Shown piece after piece: positions 1-8,240 of a stretch of DNA of 28,677 nt. The DNA is taken from the NCBI GenBank assembly GCA_025351675.1, contig JANXVK010000411.1, forward strand, positions 1-28,677, in the 5' to 3' direction. A program made the translations under genes and the position numbers. Source of the stretch: Rhizobacter sp. (GTDB lineage: Bacteria; Pseudomonadota; Gammaproteobacteria; Burkholderiales; Burkholderiaceae_C). Every line of letters begins with the position of its first letter. Position 1 is the stretch's first letter. A model generated the notes under the pieces. It searched no databases. It was not told the DNA's origin and saw only the letters and a list, made by a program, of their open reading frames with translations.

Positions 1-1073
1 CCGGCGGCCCAGAACGGGATGCTGCGGCCACCGACGAAGAAATCGGCGGTCGAGTTGCGCTTCTCGCGCAGGTAGAAGTACAGGCCGATGCCGAGCATCG
101 AGGCGAGGTAGACGCCGATCACGATCCAGTCGAGCCAGCGCAGCAGCAGCTTGCCGGATTCGATCTCGGCCGTGCCGAATGTGCTTGCGTGGTCGATCCG
201 CCGCACCTGCCACAGCAGGCCGTCGCGCCACGGCGTCACCGAGGTCGCGCCGAGCAGCGCGTTGACCGGCAGCGGCAGGGTCGCCCACGAGCCGGTGATG
301 GTGTGCATCGTTTTCAAGGTCGCTCCGCCCGGCTCGTTCACCAGGTACAAGCTGTGCGCCTGACCGAGCGCGCGTGCCGGGCCGTTCACGCTGCCGGGTA
401 CTGCGGGCTTTTGCTGCCAGCCCCTGTCGGCCGACCATCGCCACATCGGGTCGAATCCACCATCGGCTGCGTGCGTCGTGACGAAGACGGCGCCGGTCTG
501 GGCGAGCAGCGAACTCGGCCCGGCATTGCCGGGCCATCCGGGGCGCGAGACCCACTGCGGCGCCGCGCTGCCGGGCGTGATCTGCAGCAGGCGGGTGGCG
601 CCGGTGGCATCGAGGCCGGCGAGGTAAAGCGTGTCTGCGGTGACCGCACCTTGGGCCGACGCGAGCGGCTCGGGCAGCGGCGGCAGCGCCTGCGTGGTCG
701 GTACGCCGCCCGCGAGCGTGAGCCGCGTGACGCGCTCGACCGTGTCGGCGCGGCCCAGCAACAAAAAGACCTGTTTGCCGTTGCTGGCCACGCGCGCTCC
801 GGGCGCATCGGGCTTCCAGGGCGATGCCGCCCAGCTTTTTCGGTCTTCGGCGAGCACCCAGCTGCCGGCCGCACCGATCGCGACAGGGCGGCCGTCGACG
901 ACCGCGAGCGTGTCGGCCGCAGCGTTGCCGGGTAGCGCCGGCAACGTACCGGTGCGCAGCGACGCCAGGCTTTCGGCATGGCCGATCGACGGCAGCAGCA
1001 AGCTCACCAAGAACGCGGCGAACAGGGCGCGCAAGCTCGTGCGGGAACAGGAACGAAAACGGAGGCGGGTCAT
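1..1073 (-). CDS. Beta-propeller (Kelch-like) / sodium:solute symporter fusion, 3' end outside window
   Basis: This reading frame is open from an ATG at 1073 to the left edge, giving 357 residues of N-terminal sequence. Residues 1-33 form a signal peptide (Arg-rich start, then AFLVSLLLPSIGHA). Residues about 35-310 look like a beta-propeller: repeated short beta-like blocks with Kelch-type LPPLPEPL and LYLAGL segments. A transmembrane helix follows at about 316-335, then DFFVGGRSIPFW at 344-355, which is the typical first-helix signature of the SSS sodium:solute symporter family. The protein is therefore likely an inner-membrane Na+-coupled importer carrying a large periplasmic propeller that could bind or process the substrate; related Kelch proteins act on sialic acid. 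The substrate cannot be told from this fragment. It starts 16 bases after the CitE-like gene, so it is probably the last gene visible in that operon. The SSS call is firm; the Kelch assignment of the propeller is less so. Confidence 0.82.
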   Translation of the reverse strand, partial: MTRLRFRSCSRTSLRALFAAFLVSLLLPSIGHAESLASLRTGTLPALPGNAAADTLAVVDGRPVAIGAAGSWVLAEDRKSWAASPWKPDAPGARVASNGKQVFLLLGRADTVERVTRLTLAGGVPTTQALPPLPEPLASAQGAVTADTLYLAGLDATGATRLLQITPGSAAPQWVSRPGWPGNAGPSSLLAQTGAVFVTTHAADGGFDPMWRWSADRGWQQKPAVPGSVNGPARALGQAHSLYLVNEPGGATLKTMHTITGSWATLPLPVNALLGATSVTPWRDGLLWQVRRIDHASTFGTAEIESGKLLLRWLDWIVIGVYLASMLGIGLYFYLREKRNSTADFFVGGRSIPFWAA

Positions 1074-1089
1074 GAGCAGCGGGTCGCGA

Positions 1090-1968
1090 TCAGGTCGGGG
1101 GAATCGAAGCGTGCGCGGCGGCGACGATCGCCTCGGCGCGCTTCAGGAAAGGCGGGTCGATCATGCGGCCGTCGACGACGAAGGCCGCGCGATCGCCGGC
1201 ATTGCGCGCCGCCTCAACGATGCGCTGCGCCGCCGCGAGCGCGTCGGCGTCGATACGAAACACTTGGTTTGCCGCGTCGATCTGGTTCGGGTGGATGCAG
1301 CTCTTGCCGATGAAGCCCAGGCGCTGCGCCATCTGTGCCTCGGCCCGAAAGCCGGCCAGATCGTGCAGATCGGCGAACGCCGCGTCGCACGCGAACACAC
1401 CGGCCGCACCGGCCGCGATGCGCAGCGCGAACATCGCGGCGTGCACGTTGGCAGGGTCGCACCGGGCGATGCCGAGCGGCTCGAAGAGGTCGGCCAGGCC
1501 GAGCTGCAGCCCGACGACGCGGGGGTGCGCCGCGGCGATCTCGGCGGCGCGCCCGAGCGCGGCGGCGGTCTCGATAGTGACCAACAGGCCGATCGGCTGC
1601 GTGACGCCGTTCGCCGCTTCGGCCCGCTCGATCGCGGCGACCGCGCGCAGCACGTCGGCCGCCGATCCGGGCTTCGGCAGGTTCAGCAGGTCGAGCCCGG
1701 GGCGCAGCACGGCATGCAGGTCGGCCTCGAATTCGGGGCTGTCCAGCGGGTTGACGCGCACGAGGATCAGCGGTCGCGCACTTTTGAGCGTCGCCGCGCT
1801 CACCGCCGCCTCGACGAGCCGCCGCGCCTGTGCCTTCAGGGCCGGCGCGACCGAATCCTCGAGGTCGAACGACACGGCATCGGCCGCGCTCGCGAGCGCC
1901 TTGTCGAACAGCTCCGCGCGCGCGCCGGGCACGAAGAGCTTGCTGCGCATGAAAGGGTGGCGGACCAT
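1090..1968 (-). CDS. HpcH/HpaI aldolase / citrate lyase beta-subunit-like (CitE-like) CoA-ester lyase
   Basis: The 292-residue protein has the CitE/malyl-CoA lyase layout: RSKLFVPG at 8-15, the acidic SFDLEDSV at 33-40, substrate-binding Arg in LVRVNP (R71), the Mg2+ ligand Glu in TIETAAALG (E133), a second acidic ligand in GLADL (D160) and GKSCIHPNQI at 221-230. Family members make or cleave C-C bonds of CoA thioesters such as malyl-CoA, citramalyl-CoA or citryl-CoA. No citrate lyase alpha or gamma subunit lies nearby, so it is probably a stand-alone CitE-like lyase rather than true CitE. The start is uncertain. I prefer the ATG at 1968: an in-frame ATG at 2019 sits inside an inverted repeat and would add 17 residues unlike the family, while a third ATG lies at 1950. 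None has a clear ribosome-binding site. It lies between the OPT transporter and the symporter fusion, which suggests uptake and cleavage of an organic acid. Confidence 0.85.
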   Translation of the reverse strand: MVRHPFMRSKLFVPGARAELFDKALASAADAVSFDLEDSVAPALKAQARRLVEAAVSAATLKSARPLILVRVNPLDSPEFEADLHAVLRPGLDLLNLPKPGSAADVLRAVAAIERAEAANGVTQPIGLLVTIETAAALGRAAEIAAAHPRVVGLQLGLADLFEPLGIARCDPANVHAAMFALRIAAGAAGVFACDAAFADLHDLAGFRAEAQMAQRLGFIGKSCIHPNQIDAANQVFRIDADALAAAQRIVEAARNAGDRAAFVVDGRMIDPPFLKRAEAIVAAAHASIPPT

Positions 1969-2005
1969 GGCCGGCAGTGTGGGCGAAGACACCCCGACGA
2001 AAAGC

Positions 2006-2026
2006 CGTCTGTCGAACATTCAGACG
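2006..2026. promoter_or_regulatory. Inverted repeat between OPT and CitE-like genes
   Basis: CGTCTG (2006-2011) and CAGACG (2021-2026) are perfect 6-base inverted arms around 9 bases. The dyad lies in the gap between the OPT stop and the preferred CitE-like start, so it could be an operator for an internal promoter or an intercistronic hairpin. There is no T-run, so a terminator is unlikely. The function is inferred only. Confidence 0.35.
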
Positions 2027-2060
2027 ATAGATTTGCTTGCGGCCGCGCGTGCCGCAGCGT

Positions 2061-3881
2061 TCAGCCTGCGACGGTCGCGAGCAGGCCGGCGACGCCCAGG
2101 CCGAGCGCCGCGAGCGCATCGCCCGCGATCAGGCCGCCGCCGATCAGCGAGGTCGTGCTCATGTCGTCGGCGAGCGCATCGTCGCCTTGCCCGGCCGGTG
2201 TGCCGCGCCTGCCGAGCCAGTTTGCGATGCTGCTGATCACGCCGCCGATCGCGAACCAGGTCGAGGTCGCGATGCTGAGGAAGGTGCCGAACGAATACGC
2301 GTAGGGCGAAGGCAGCAGCACCGCGTCGATGACGAAATCGCTCGCGCCACCGAGCCTGCCGCTGGCCGTGAAGCGCCGGTAGGCCGGGCTCGCGAACAAC
2401 ACCTTGCGCGCGATCTGCACCGCCAAGCCGATCGCGATGCCGAGCACGATCGCGTGGCGCTGGTACGGCTTGTCGTCGGTCAGGCTGCGCAGCACGCCGA
2501 CGAACTTGTAGGTCATCGTCGACTGCCATTGCGACGACTGCGCGGCGGCGCTCTGCACGGTCTGGTCGAGCGCCAGCACCGGGTAGGCGCTCATGAACAG
2601 TTTCGCGAAGCCGACCGTGAGGATCGCGCCGACCACCAGCCCCATCACCTGAAAGCGGAACTGGATCGTGCGCGGCGTGCCCAGCCGCCAGCCGGTCGAG
2701 CGGTCCTGCTGCATGTCGCCGGCGACGCTGCACGCGACGAGCAGGATGCCGCCGGCCATCAGGCCGACGGTCGGGTCCTTCAGCCCGAGCGCGGCCATCA
2801 GCACGACCGCGGTGACGAAGGCCGACGAGATCGGGTTGCTGTCGCTGATGCCGAGCGAGATGCCGTTGACCATCGCGAACACGAACACCAGCGCGATCGC
2901 GATCGCCATGAAGAACACCGGCTGGTGCAGCAGGCTGGCGCCGACCCACACCACCATTGCGCCCCAGAACACGACCCACGCGACGAGCCGGCCGGTGCTG
3001 GTGCGCTTCCAGGTTTCTTCGACCTGCGGCACCGCGACCGGCGCCACCACGCGCCAGCGGCGCACGGCCTCGATCAGGATCTGACCGATGTCGAGAATCG
3101 CCGCCCCCATGATCAGCCCGAGGCCGATCAGGAAGGTGATCTTGCGAAACGGATCGCCGGCTTGCAGCCAGCCGATCGAGATGAAACAGGGGATCAGCAG
3201 GTGGCCGGTCAAGCCCGCGACGAGTGCCGCGATACCGATGCGCGCGCCGACCAGCATGCCGGCGCCCAGGGTCGAGGTCGAGAGCTCGATCGCACCCAGA
3301 AAGCCGAGCTTCGCGGCGCCGAGCCCGCCGAACACGCCCAGCCCCATGCCGGTGCCGAGCCGCGCGATCGACTGGCGCAGCAGCACCGGGTCGGTCAGCG
3401 CGCGCAGGATGTTCGCGACCGCCAGGCCCGACGGGAACGTGAGTTGCAGCCGGTCGACGAGGATCGGCGTGTACAGCATGCCGACGCCGGCGCCGAACAT
3501 GCCGATCGCGCCCATGAACAGCATCAGCTGCCACGCCGGCGGCTGCGGCAGGCCCATCCAGACCATCGCCTGGATCAGCACGCCCATGCCCGCCATGCCG
3601 GCGACCGAAGCCGCCGCGGTCTGCATGTAGTTCGCGCCGTGCTTGCCTTCGGGGCCGTAGCCCAGGGTCACGGTCGAGCCGAGGATGCCGGCCAGCACCT
3701 GCCCGCCGACGAAGAAGCCGAGCGAGAAGTTCATGTACGACGCGGTCACGCCGCCGAGCGGTCCCAGCACCAGCGCGCCCAGCAGGCCGAGCATCAGGTA
3801 GTAGCGCACGCTGCCGATCGGCGGCAGCCAGGCCCAGCGCGGCGCGGCGTGGAGGGTCAAGGTGGCGGTTGGCGTGCTCAC
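2061..3881 (-). CDS. OPT-family oligopeptide-type transporter
   Basis: This 606-residue integral membrane protein has many hydrophobic helices. The motif GDMQQDRSTGWRLGTP at 388-403 and NPISSAFVTAVVL at 349-361 match conserved segments of the OPT (oligopeptide/YSL-type) superfamily of secondary transporters. The true start is the GTG at 3881: the frame stays open upstream to 4052, but that extension is Arg-rich, shadow-like and overlaps the VOC gene. The GTG forms a 4-base GTGA overlap with the VOC stop, indicating translational coupling. Prokaryotic OPT proteins are thought to import peptides or metal chelates by proton symport; the substrate here is unknown. Its operon partners (VOC protein, CitE-like lyase, SSS symporter) hint at a carboxylate or chelate catabolic unit. 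The family call is secure; the substrate is not. Confidence 0.88.
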   Translation of the reverse strand: MSTPTATLTLHAAPRWAWLPPIGSVRYYLMLGLLGALVLGPLGGVTASYMNFSLGFFVGGQVLAGILGSTVTLGYGPEGKHGANYMQTAAASVAGMAGMGVLIQAMVWMGLPQPPAWQLMLFMGAIGMFGAGVGMLYTPILVDRLQLTFPSGLAVANILRALTDPVLLRQSIARLGTGMGLGVFGGLGAAKLGFLGAIELSTSTLGAGMLVGARIGIAALVAGLTGHLLIPCFISIGWLQAGDPFRKITFLIGLGLIMGAAILDIGQILIEAVRRWRVVAPVAVPQVEETWKRTSTGRLVAWVVFWGAMVVWVGASLLHQPVFFMAIAIALVFVFAMVNGISLGISDSNPISSAFVTAVVLMAALGLKDPTVGLMAGGILLVACSVAGDMQQDRSTGWRLGTPRTIQFRFQVMGLVVGAILTVGFAKLFMSAYPVLALDQTVQSAAAQSSQWQSTMTYKFVGVLRSLTDDKPYQRHAIVLGIAIGLAVQIARKVLFASPAYRRFTASGRLGGASDFVIDAVLLPSPYAYSFGTFLSIATSTWFAIGGVISSIANWLGRRGTPAGQGDDALADDMSTTSLIGGGLIAGDALAALGLGVAGLLATVAG

Positions 3882-4300
3882 CGCGGCGCGCCTTTCAGTT
3901 CGAGCGCGTTGCCGTCGGGGTCGGTCAGATAGATCGACGGGCCCGCGCCCTCGGCGCCGAAGTTGTCGACCACCTTCGCGTCGCCCGCGACGCCGTGGCG
4001 TTCGAGGTGGGCGATCAGCGCCGGCGCATCGAACGGTTCGATGCGCAGACACACGTGATCGACGTTGCGCGCCTGCGCGCCGGCCGGCGCACCGCCCTTG
4101 CGGCCGAGCGGGCCGTCGACCGAGACGAAGTCGATCATCGAGGCGCCGGCCCGCACATGCACCAGGCCGAGGTCGTCGCGCCGGCGCACGAGCTCGCAGC
4201 CGAGCACCTCGCGGTAGAACAAGATCGAGCGGTCGAGGTCGGCGACGCGCAGCACGACATGGTCGAGGCGCTGCACGGCAAAGGGCGGCGTGGGATTCAT
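3878..4300 (-). CDS. VOC (glyoxalase/bleomycin resistance/dioxygenase) superfamily protein
   Basis: The 140-residue protein is a typical single-copy VOC protein built from two beta-alpha-beta-beta-beta units. The first unit opens with LDHVVLRVADL (H14) and the second with VDHVCLRI (H82); further likely metal-site residues are H48 in GLVHVRAG and E134 in NALELKG, near the DPDGNALEL signature. VOC proteins are metal-dependent lyases, isomerases, epimerases or dioxygenases, and their fold alone does not reveal the reaction. It is the first gene of the minus-strand operon, its stop overlaps the GTG of the OPT gene, and it is divergent from the deacylase gene with 76 bases between them. An epimerase or lyase role towards the substrate imported by the downstream transporters is plausible but inferred. 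Confidence 0.87.
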   Translation of the reverse strand: MNPTPPFAVQRLDHVVLRVADLDRSILFYREVLGCELVRRRDDLGLVHVRAGASMIDFVSVDGPLGRKGGAPAGAQARNVDHVCLRIEPFDAPALIAHLERHGVAGDAKVVDNFGAEGAGPSIYLTDPDGNALELKGAPR

Positions 4301-4376
4301 GACCGTGATTCTGCTGCCTGAACGGTCTGCCGCGAGCGCCAGGCCGCTACAGTGCTGACTCGCCCGAGGTCAGTTC

Positions 4377-5495
4377 ATGCACATCCGAAACCACCCGCTC
4401 GCCGGCTCGCCGCTCGGCACGCAGCGCGAGATCGTCAGCGTTCACTACGGGCCGCAGGGCACGGGCCGCAAGGTGTATGTGCAGGCCTCGCTGCATGCCG
4501 ACGAGCTGCCCGGCATGCTGGTCGCGCACCACCTGCGGCAGCGGCTGGCGGCGCTCGAATCACAGGGCCGGCTGCGCGGCGAAGTCGTCGTCGTGCCGGT
4601 CGCGAACCCGATCGGCATCGGCCAGACCGTGCTGCTCGCCAACGTTGGCCGTTTCGAGCTCGGCAGCGGCGAGAACTTCAACCGGCACTACCCGGCGCTG
4701 TTCGAGCGGGTCGTGCCGCTGCTCGAAGGGCGGCTCGGCGCCGACGCGCAGGCCAACGCGCAAATCATTCGCGCCGCGCTGCGCTCGGTGATCCCCGAAC
4801 TGCCCGAAGAGACCGAACTGGCGAGCCAGCGCAAGACGTTGCTCGGCCTGGCCTGCGATGCCGAGGTCGTGCTCGACCTGCACTGCGACGGCGAATCGCT
4901 GCTGCACCTGTACACCGGCACCGCGCTGTGGCCGCAATGCGAGCCGCTGGCGCGCTTGACCGGCGCGCGGGCGTCGCTGCTCGCGGAGGAGTCCGGCGAC
5001 AACCCGTTCGACGAGGCCTGCTCGCAGACCTGGTGGCAACTCGAGGCGCACTTTCGCGGCCGGCATCCGGTCCCGATGGGTTGCCTGAGCGTGACGCTGG
5101 AGCTGCGCGGCGAGGCCGAGGTGTCGCACCCGATGGCGTCGGCCGATGCGGATGCGCTGGTCGCGTTCCTGACCCACCGCGGCATCGTCGACGGCCCGGC
5201 ACCGGCGCTGCCGCCGCTGCGCGCGCCGGCGACAGCGCTGGACGCGACCGATGTTTTGCGCGCGCCCGTCAGCGGCGTCGTCGTCTTCGTGCGCGAGTTG
5301 GGCGATGCGATCTGCGCCGGCGAGGTCGTGTTCGAGGTCGTCGAGCCGATCAGCGGCGTGGTGCACCCGGTCGCAAGCCGCACCGACGGCCTGTTCTTCG
5401 CGCGCGAGTCGCAGCGCTACGCGCGCGCCGGGCGCTCGCTCGCGAAGGTGGCGGGCGCGGTCGCGGTGCGCAGCGGGAAGTTGTCGAGTGAGTGA
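4377..5495 (+). CDS. Succinylglutamate desuccinylase / aspartoacylase family zinc deacylase
   Basis: The 372-residue protein belongs to the AstE/aspartoacylase branch of M14-like zinc hydrolases. It shows SLHADELPG (H40 and E43 as zinc ligands), VANPIG at 75-80, GENFNRHYP at 98-106, DLHCDGES with the third zinc ligand H169, and the catalytic Glu in SVTLELRGE (E242). The C-terminal part (about 275-365) is the beta-rich domain of the longer family members, which may shape the active site. Family enzymes hydrolyse N-acyl amino acids or related amides; the substrate cannot be named. A Shine-Dalgarno-like GAGG at 4366-4369 supports the ATG at 4377. It is divergent from the VOC/OPT/lyase operon and could act in the same catabolic path. 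No other gene is obviously co-transcribed with it. Confidence 0.87.
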   Translation: MHIRNHPLAGSPLGTQREIVSVHYGPQGTGRKVYVQASLHADELPGMLVAHHLRQRLAALESQGRLRGEVVVVPVANPIGIGQTVLLANVGRFELGSGENFNRHYPALFERVVPLLEGRLGADAQANAQIIRAALRSVIPELPEETELASQRKTLLGLACDAEVVLDLHCDGESLLHLYTGTALWPQCEPLARLTGARASLLAEESGDNPFDEACSQTWWQLEAHFRGRHPVPMGCLSVTLELRGEAEVSHPMASADADALVAFLTHRGIVDGPAPALPPLRAPATALDATDVLRAPVSGVVVFVRELGDAICAGEVVFEVVEPISGVVHPVASRTDGLFFARESQRYARAGRSLAKVAGAVAVRSGKLSSE

Positions 5496-5678
5496 TGTGC
5501 CGCTGTGCGTTGCCGTCGAACGCGATGCGGGCGAGGAACAGGCTGTCGCAGGCGCGGCGGCTCCCAATGCGCCGCTGCCATGAGTGAACATGGAACTCGA
5601 ACGTGACAGTTTCGGCGCGACCTTTTCAAGCCGGAGTGTCTCGCTCGTCAGGATTGCCGGAAACTTCAAGGTCAGCTC

Positions 5679-6617
5679 ATGGCACGACGTGGACGATTCA
5701 AGACTCGAAAGCGCCGCAACCAAGCGGACCTTGCCTGGAAGCTGATCGGCATCGGCTTTCTGCTGGGTGTCGTTCCTCTGTTCCTGGGCACGTCCGCGCT
5801 CGGCGCGGCGCTCAGGTCATTCGCGCCTTTCGGCTGGCTCTTCCTTGCCATCGGTTGCGGCGCGCTTTGGTGGCAAGTTCAGAGCAATCAATCAATGCCC
5901 GCTGAACCTGGACGACCTGTGAGTGAGGCGCCGCCGAGACCGTTTCGACGTCCACGGGACGTGGCTCCGCCGGTGGACCGGACCGCGACTGAATTCGATC
6001 GGGTGGCAGCGGCGTCGACGCTGCGAACCAGCAGGCCCGTGTCGGTTCCACAGTCGTGGGGACCTGCGGTCTTTGATGTGATCGAGTGGCGTCGATTCGA
6101 GGCGCTCGTAGAGGCCCTCTTCGCCCAAGCCGGATTCGAGACGAAGTCTCAGTCGCACGGGGCAGACGAGGGGATCGATATTTGGCTCTACTCGCGCAGT
6201 CACCCAAGCGGGCCGGTGAGCCTTGTCCAATGCAAGCATTGGCAGGGCAAGCGGGTCGGCGTTGACAAGGTGCGGGAGCTGCGAGGCGTGATGGCCGCGA
6301 AAGGGGTCTCGCGAGGGCAGTTCGCCACGACCTCGACGTTCACCGACGACGCAATCACTTTCGCCGGAGAGAACGGGGTGAATTTGCTCGACGTGAAAGC
6401 GCTTCTCGCTCTCATCACCAAGCGCACTGCGGAGCAGCAGCGAGCACTGTTGTCTGTCGCCTTGGAGGGTGAGTATTGGCGGCCGACCTGCGTCAACTGC
6501 GGCATCAAAATGGTGGAGCGCAATCCGAGAAAGGGCGGTGCGGCCTTCTGGGGCTGCAAGCGCTATCCGAAGTGCAAGACAGCGATGCCCATGCGCGGAG
6601 CCACCGGCGCTGCATGA
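5679..6617 (+). CDS. Membrane-anchored Mrr-type restriction endonuclease with C4 zinc finger
   Basis: The 312-residue protein has a basic N-terminus (RRGRFKTRKRRN), two membrane helices at about 20-40 and 49-66, a linker rich in Pro and Arg, an Mrr-type nuclease domain at about 133-250 and a topoisomerase-type zinc finger at the C-terminus. The nuclease core shows F140-E141, the Asp of GADEGIDIWLY (D167) and the QCK triad (184-186), together the PD-(D/E)xK metal site; GQFATTSTF at 213-221 is also typical. The zinc finger uses C271, C274, C293 and C299. Mrr-family enzymes cut modified or foreign DNA, and membrane-anchored versions with a zinc finger exist in many proteobacteria. Function here is inferred as DNA restriction or repair at the membrane. 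It lies 111 bases before a PLD-like gene in the same direction. Its codon use looks less GC3-biased than that of its neighbours, consistent with acquisition. Confidence 0.88.
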   Translation: MARRGRFKTRKRRNQADLAWKLIGIGFLLGVVPLFLGTSALGAALRSFAPFGWLFLAIGCGALWWQVQSNQSMPAEPGRPVSEAPPRPFRRPRDVAPPVDRTATEFDRVAAASTLRTSRPVSVPQSWGPAVFDVIEWRRFEALVEALFAQAGFETKSQSHGADEGIDIWLYSRSHPSGPVSLVQCKHWQGKRVGVDKVRELRGVMAAKGVSRGQFATTSTFTDDAITFAGENGVNLLDVKALLALITKRTAEQQRALLSVALEGEYWRPTCVNCGIKMVERNPRKGGAAFWGCKRYPKCKTAMPMRGATGAA

Positions 6618-6728
6618 AGCGTTTGCGAGCGACGGCGCTGGCTTCGATCCATCGGTGTGAGTTGGAAAACATCGCCTGCCCAAGGCCCTGCCCCGGACTG
6701 CCCTCGACTGATTCTTTCAAGGATGCCC

Positions 6729-7478
6729 ATGGCCAAGTTTCTCAACACCAGCGCCACGAACTACTTTCTGGAGGAGCTCATCAAGGACGCGAAGGATCGC
6801 CTCGTCCTGGTCAGCCCCTTTTTGAAGCTCAACGATCGCATGAAGGAACTTCTGTCGGACAAGAACAGGCTGAAGATCGATGTCCGTATCGTTTACGGCA
6901 AGAGCGAGTTGCAGCCCCAAGAGATCGACTGGCTGCGAGGCCTGACCTACATCCGGACCAGCTTCTGCAAGAACCTGCATGCCAAGTGCTATCTGAACGA
7001 GGAGCTGTGCATCATCACTAGCCTGAATCTGTACGAGTTCAGCCAGGTGAACAACAACGAGATGGGCATCCTGATTCGCCGCTCAGACGATGCGGCCCTG
7101 TACAAGGACGCCTATGAGGAAGCGCAGCGGATCATCCGCATCAGCGACGAGGTGCGTATTTCGCTCGAACGAATCACGGCCCCGAGCGACGTCAACAAAG
7201 GGGGCGGCAAGCCAGTCCCCAAGGCGGAAGTGCCGAGTGAGGGAGCGCGCGGCGAAGGTGACGATGCGTCGCCCGGAAAGCTCAGCTCGTCGAAGCTGGC
7301 TCAGAAGCTGGGGATGAGGACAGGTGAAATGCTTGATCGGTTCGTGGCGTCCGGGTACCTCTCGCTGGAAGAGGGAAAGCATTGCCTGACCCCCAAGGGT
7401 TCCGAGGCCGGATGCGAGCACGTTGCGAAGTCAAGATTTGGCCCGTATTTCCTGTGGCCTGACACTCTGAGGCCATAG
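6729..7478 (+). CDS. Phospholipase D-like domain protein with C-terminal winged-helix-like tail
   Basis: The 249-residue protein carries a single PLD-type motif: H84 and K86 in NLHAKCYLN, followed by the conserved Asn of ITSLNLYEF (N100) and Glu of NNNEMGILI (E111). This HxK-N-E pattern is found in PLD-fold nucleases of the Nuc/restriction type, which work as dimers to make one active site. A charged linker (about 150-195) is followed by a domain with KLAQKLGMRTGEMLDRF, GYLSLEEGKHCLTPKG and a terminal RFGPYFLWP, resembling a winged helix joined to a small tail found at the end of several DNA-handling proteins. I chose the ATG at 6729 because AAGGA at 6718-6722 gives good spacing; the frame opens earlier at 6657 but without family-like sequence. 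It follows the Mrr-type gene and precedes a toxin-antitoxin pair, so a defence or DNA-processing role is inferred. Confidence 0.82.
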   Translation: MAKFLNTSATNYFLEELIKDAKDRLVLVSPFLKLNDRMKELLSDKNRLKIDVRIVYGKSELQPQEIDWLRGLTYIRTSFCKNLHAKCYLNEELCIITSLNLYEFSQVNNNEMGILIRRSDDAALYKDAYEEAQRIIRISDEVRISLERITAPSDVNKGGGKPVPKAEVPSEGARGEGDDASPGKLSSSKLAQKLGMRTGEMLDRFVASGYLSLEEGKHCLTPKGSEAGCEHVAKSRFGPYFLWPDTLRP

Positions 7479-7547
7479 ACATGCCGAGCCAGCCGTCGGC
7501 GCGCCGCCGGGATTCAGTCGATGCGAGACGCTTCGAGACCCGAGCCT

Positions 7548-7967
7548 TCAGCCCAGCCACGGGTTGATGACGGCGACGCCGGCGGCCTCGAAGGGGGCGG
7601 TGTCTCGGGTGGCCACCGTGAACCCGTTGGCGGCAGCGATGGCGGCGATGTAGCCATCGGCGGTGGCAATGGCGAGCCCCGCGGTCCGCGCCTTGGCAAG
7701 CAGTACCGCATAGGCCGACGTGCAGGCCAGGTCGAACGGCAGCACACGGCCTGCGAACAGCGGCAGCACGCGCTTCTCCAGGTTCTGCTGCAGCCCCGTG
7801 CGGCGCTTGCCGGCGGGCAGCAGCGTCACGCCGGCACGCAGTTCGGCGACGGTGATGGCTGACAGGAACAGCGTTTCCAGTGGCTGCGCGTCGATCCACT
7901 CGATCACGCGTGCGTCGGGTGCCGGGCGCAGCGGCTCCGACACCACGTTGGTGTCCAGCAGGATCAC
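7548..7967 (-). CDS. PIN-domain toxin, FitB/VapC type
   Basis: The 139-residue protein is a PIN-domain ribonuclease toxin. The N-terminus MILLDTNVVSEPLRP, the E42 of ITVAELRAG, the D104 of TADGYIAAIA and D122 of VATRDTAPF provide the acidic Mg2+ site; the sequence is closest in style to FitB of the FitAB system. Such toxins cleave tRNA or other RNA and are held inactive by the partner antitoxin. The start is the GTG at 7967, which overlaps the antitoxin stop by four bases (GTGA), so the toxin is translated by coupling after the antitoxin. It converges with the PLD-like gene, leaving 69 bases between the two stops. All four acidic residues are present, so the toxin looks intact. Confidence 0.9.
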   Translation of the reverse strand: MILLDTNVVSEPLRPAPDARVIEWIDAQPLETLFLSAITVAELRAGVTLLPAGKRRTGLQQNLEKRVLPLFAGRVLPFDLACTSAYAVLLAKARTAGLAIATADGYIAAIAAANGFTVATRDTAPFEAAGVAVINPWLG

Positions 7968-8218
7968 TCGAAGCTCAACGGACGGGCGGGGGACTTGTCG
8001 CGCACCTGCGAGAAGACGGCGAACTCCTGGTCGGTCAGCTTGGCCCGGCGGCCGATGTCGGCCAGCAGCGAGCCCAGCTTGACCCTTCCTGCCGGGCTGA
8101 CGGCGGACTCCAGGATCTCGCGCACTTCGGCCTCCATGCTGTGGCCGTGCCGTGCCGCTCGCATGCGCAGGGTCCGGTGCACCTCGTCGGAAAGGTTGCG
8201 AACTGTCAGCATCGCCAT
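7964..8218 (-). CDS. Ribbon-helix-helix antitoxin, FitA/VapB type
   Basis: The 84-residue antitoxin begins MAMLTVRNLSDEV and contains RAARHGHSMEAEVREIL, the FitA-like Arc/ribbon-helix-helix DNA-binding domain, followed by an extended C-terminal tail ending PARPLSFE that would wrap around the toxin. ATG codons occur at 8239, 8224, 8218 and 8212. I selected 8218 because GAGG lies 8 bases before it and family proteins start directly before the beta strand. It is the first gene of the pair and likely represses the operon together with the toxin. A palindrome over the putative -10 box immediately upstream fits that role. Confidence 0.9.
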   Translation of the reverse strand: MAMLTVRNLSDEVHRTLRMRAARHGHSMEAEVREILESAVSPAGRVKLGSLLADIGRRAKLTDQEFAVFSQVRDKSPARPLSFE

Positions 8219-8240
8219 CTTCATTGCCTCGTCGCGCATT

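Noticed and set aside
386..979. Minus-strand 197-residue frame beginning MPKAWRRC
   Set aside because: It is an Arg/Pro-rich shadow of the symporter-fusion gene, whose own frame has a signal peptide and a recognisable SSS helix.
2037..3932. Plus-strand 631-residue open frame opposite the OPT gene
   Set aside because: Its composition is His/Arg/Asp/Gln-rich without any domain, typical of the antisense of a high-GC membrane protein gene.
5590..5745. Small plus-strand frame starting MELERDSFG before the Mrr-type gene
   Set aside because: It overlaps the Mrr-type start in another frame, has no good ribosome-binding site and no recognisable homology. The 5496-5678 gap otherwise shows nothing I can name.
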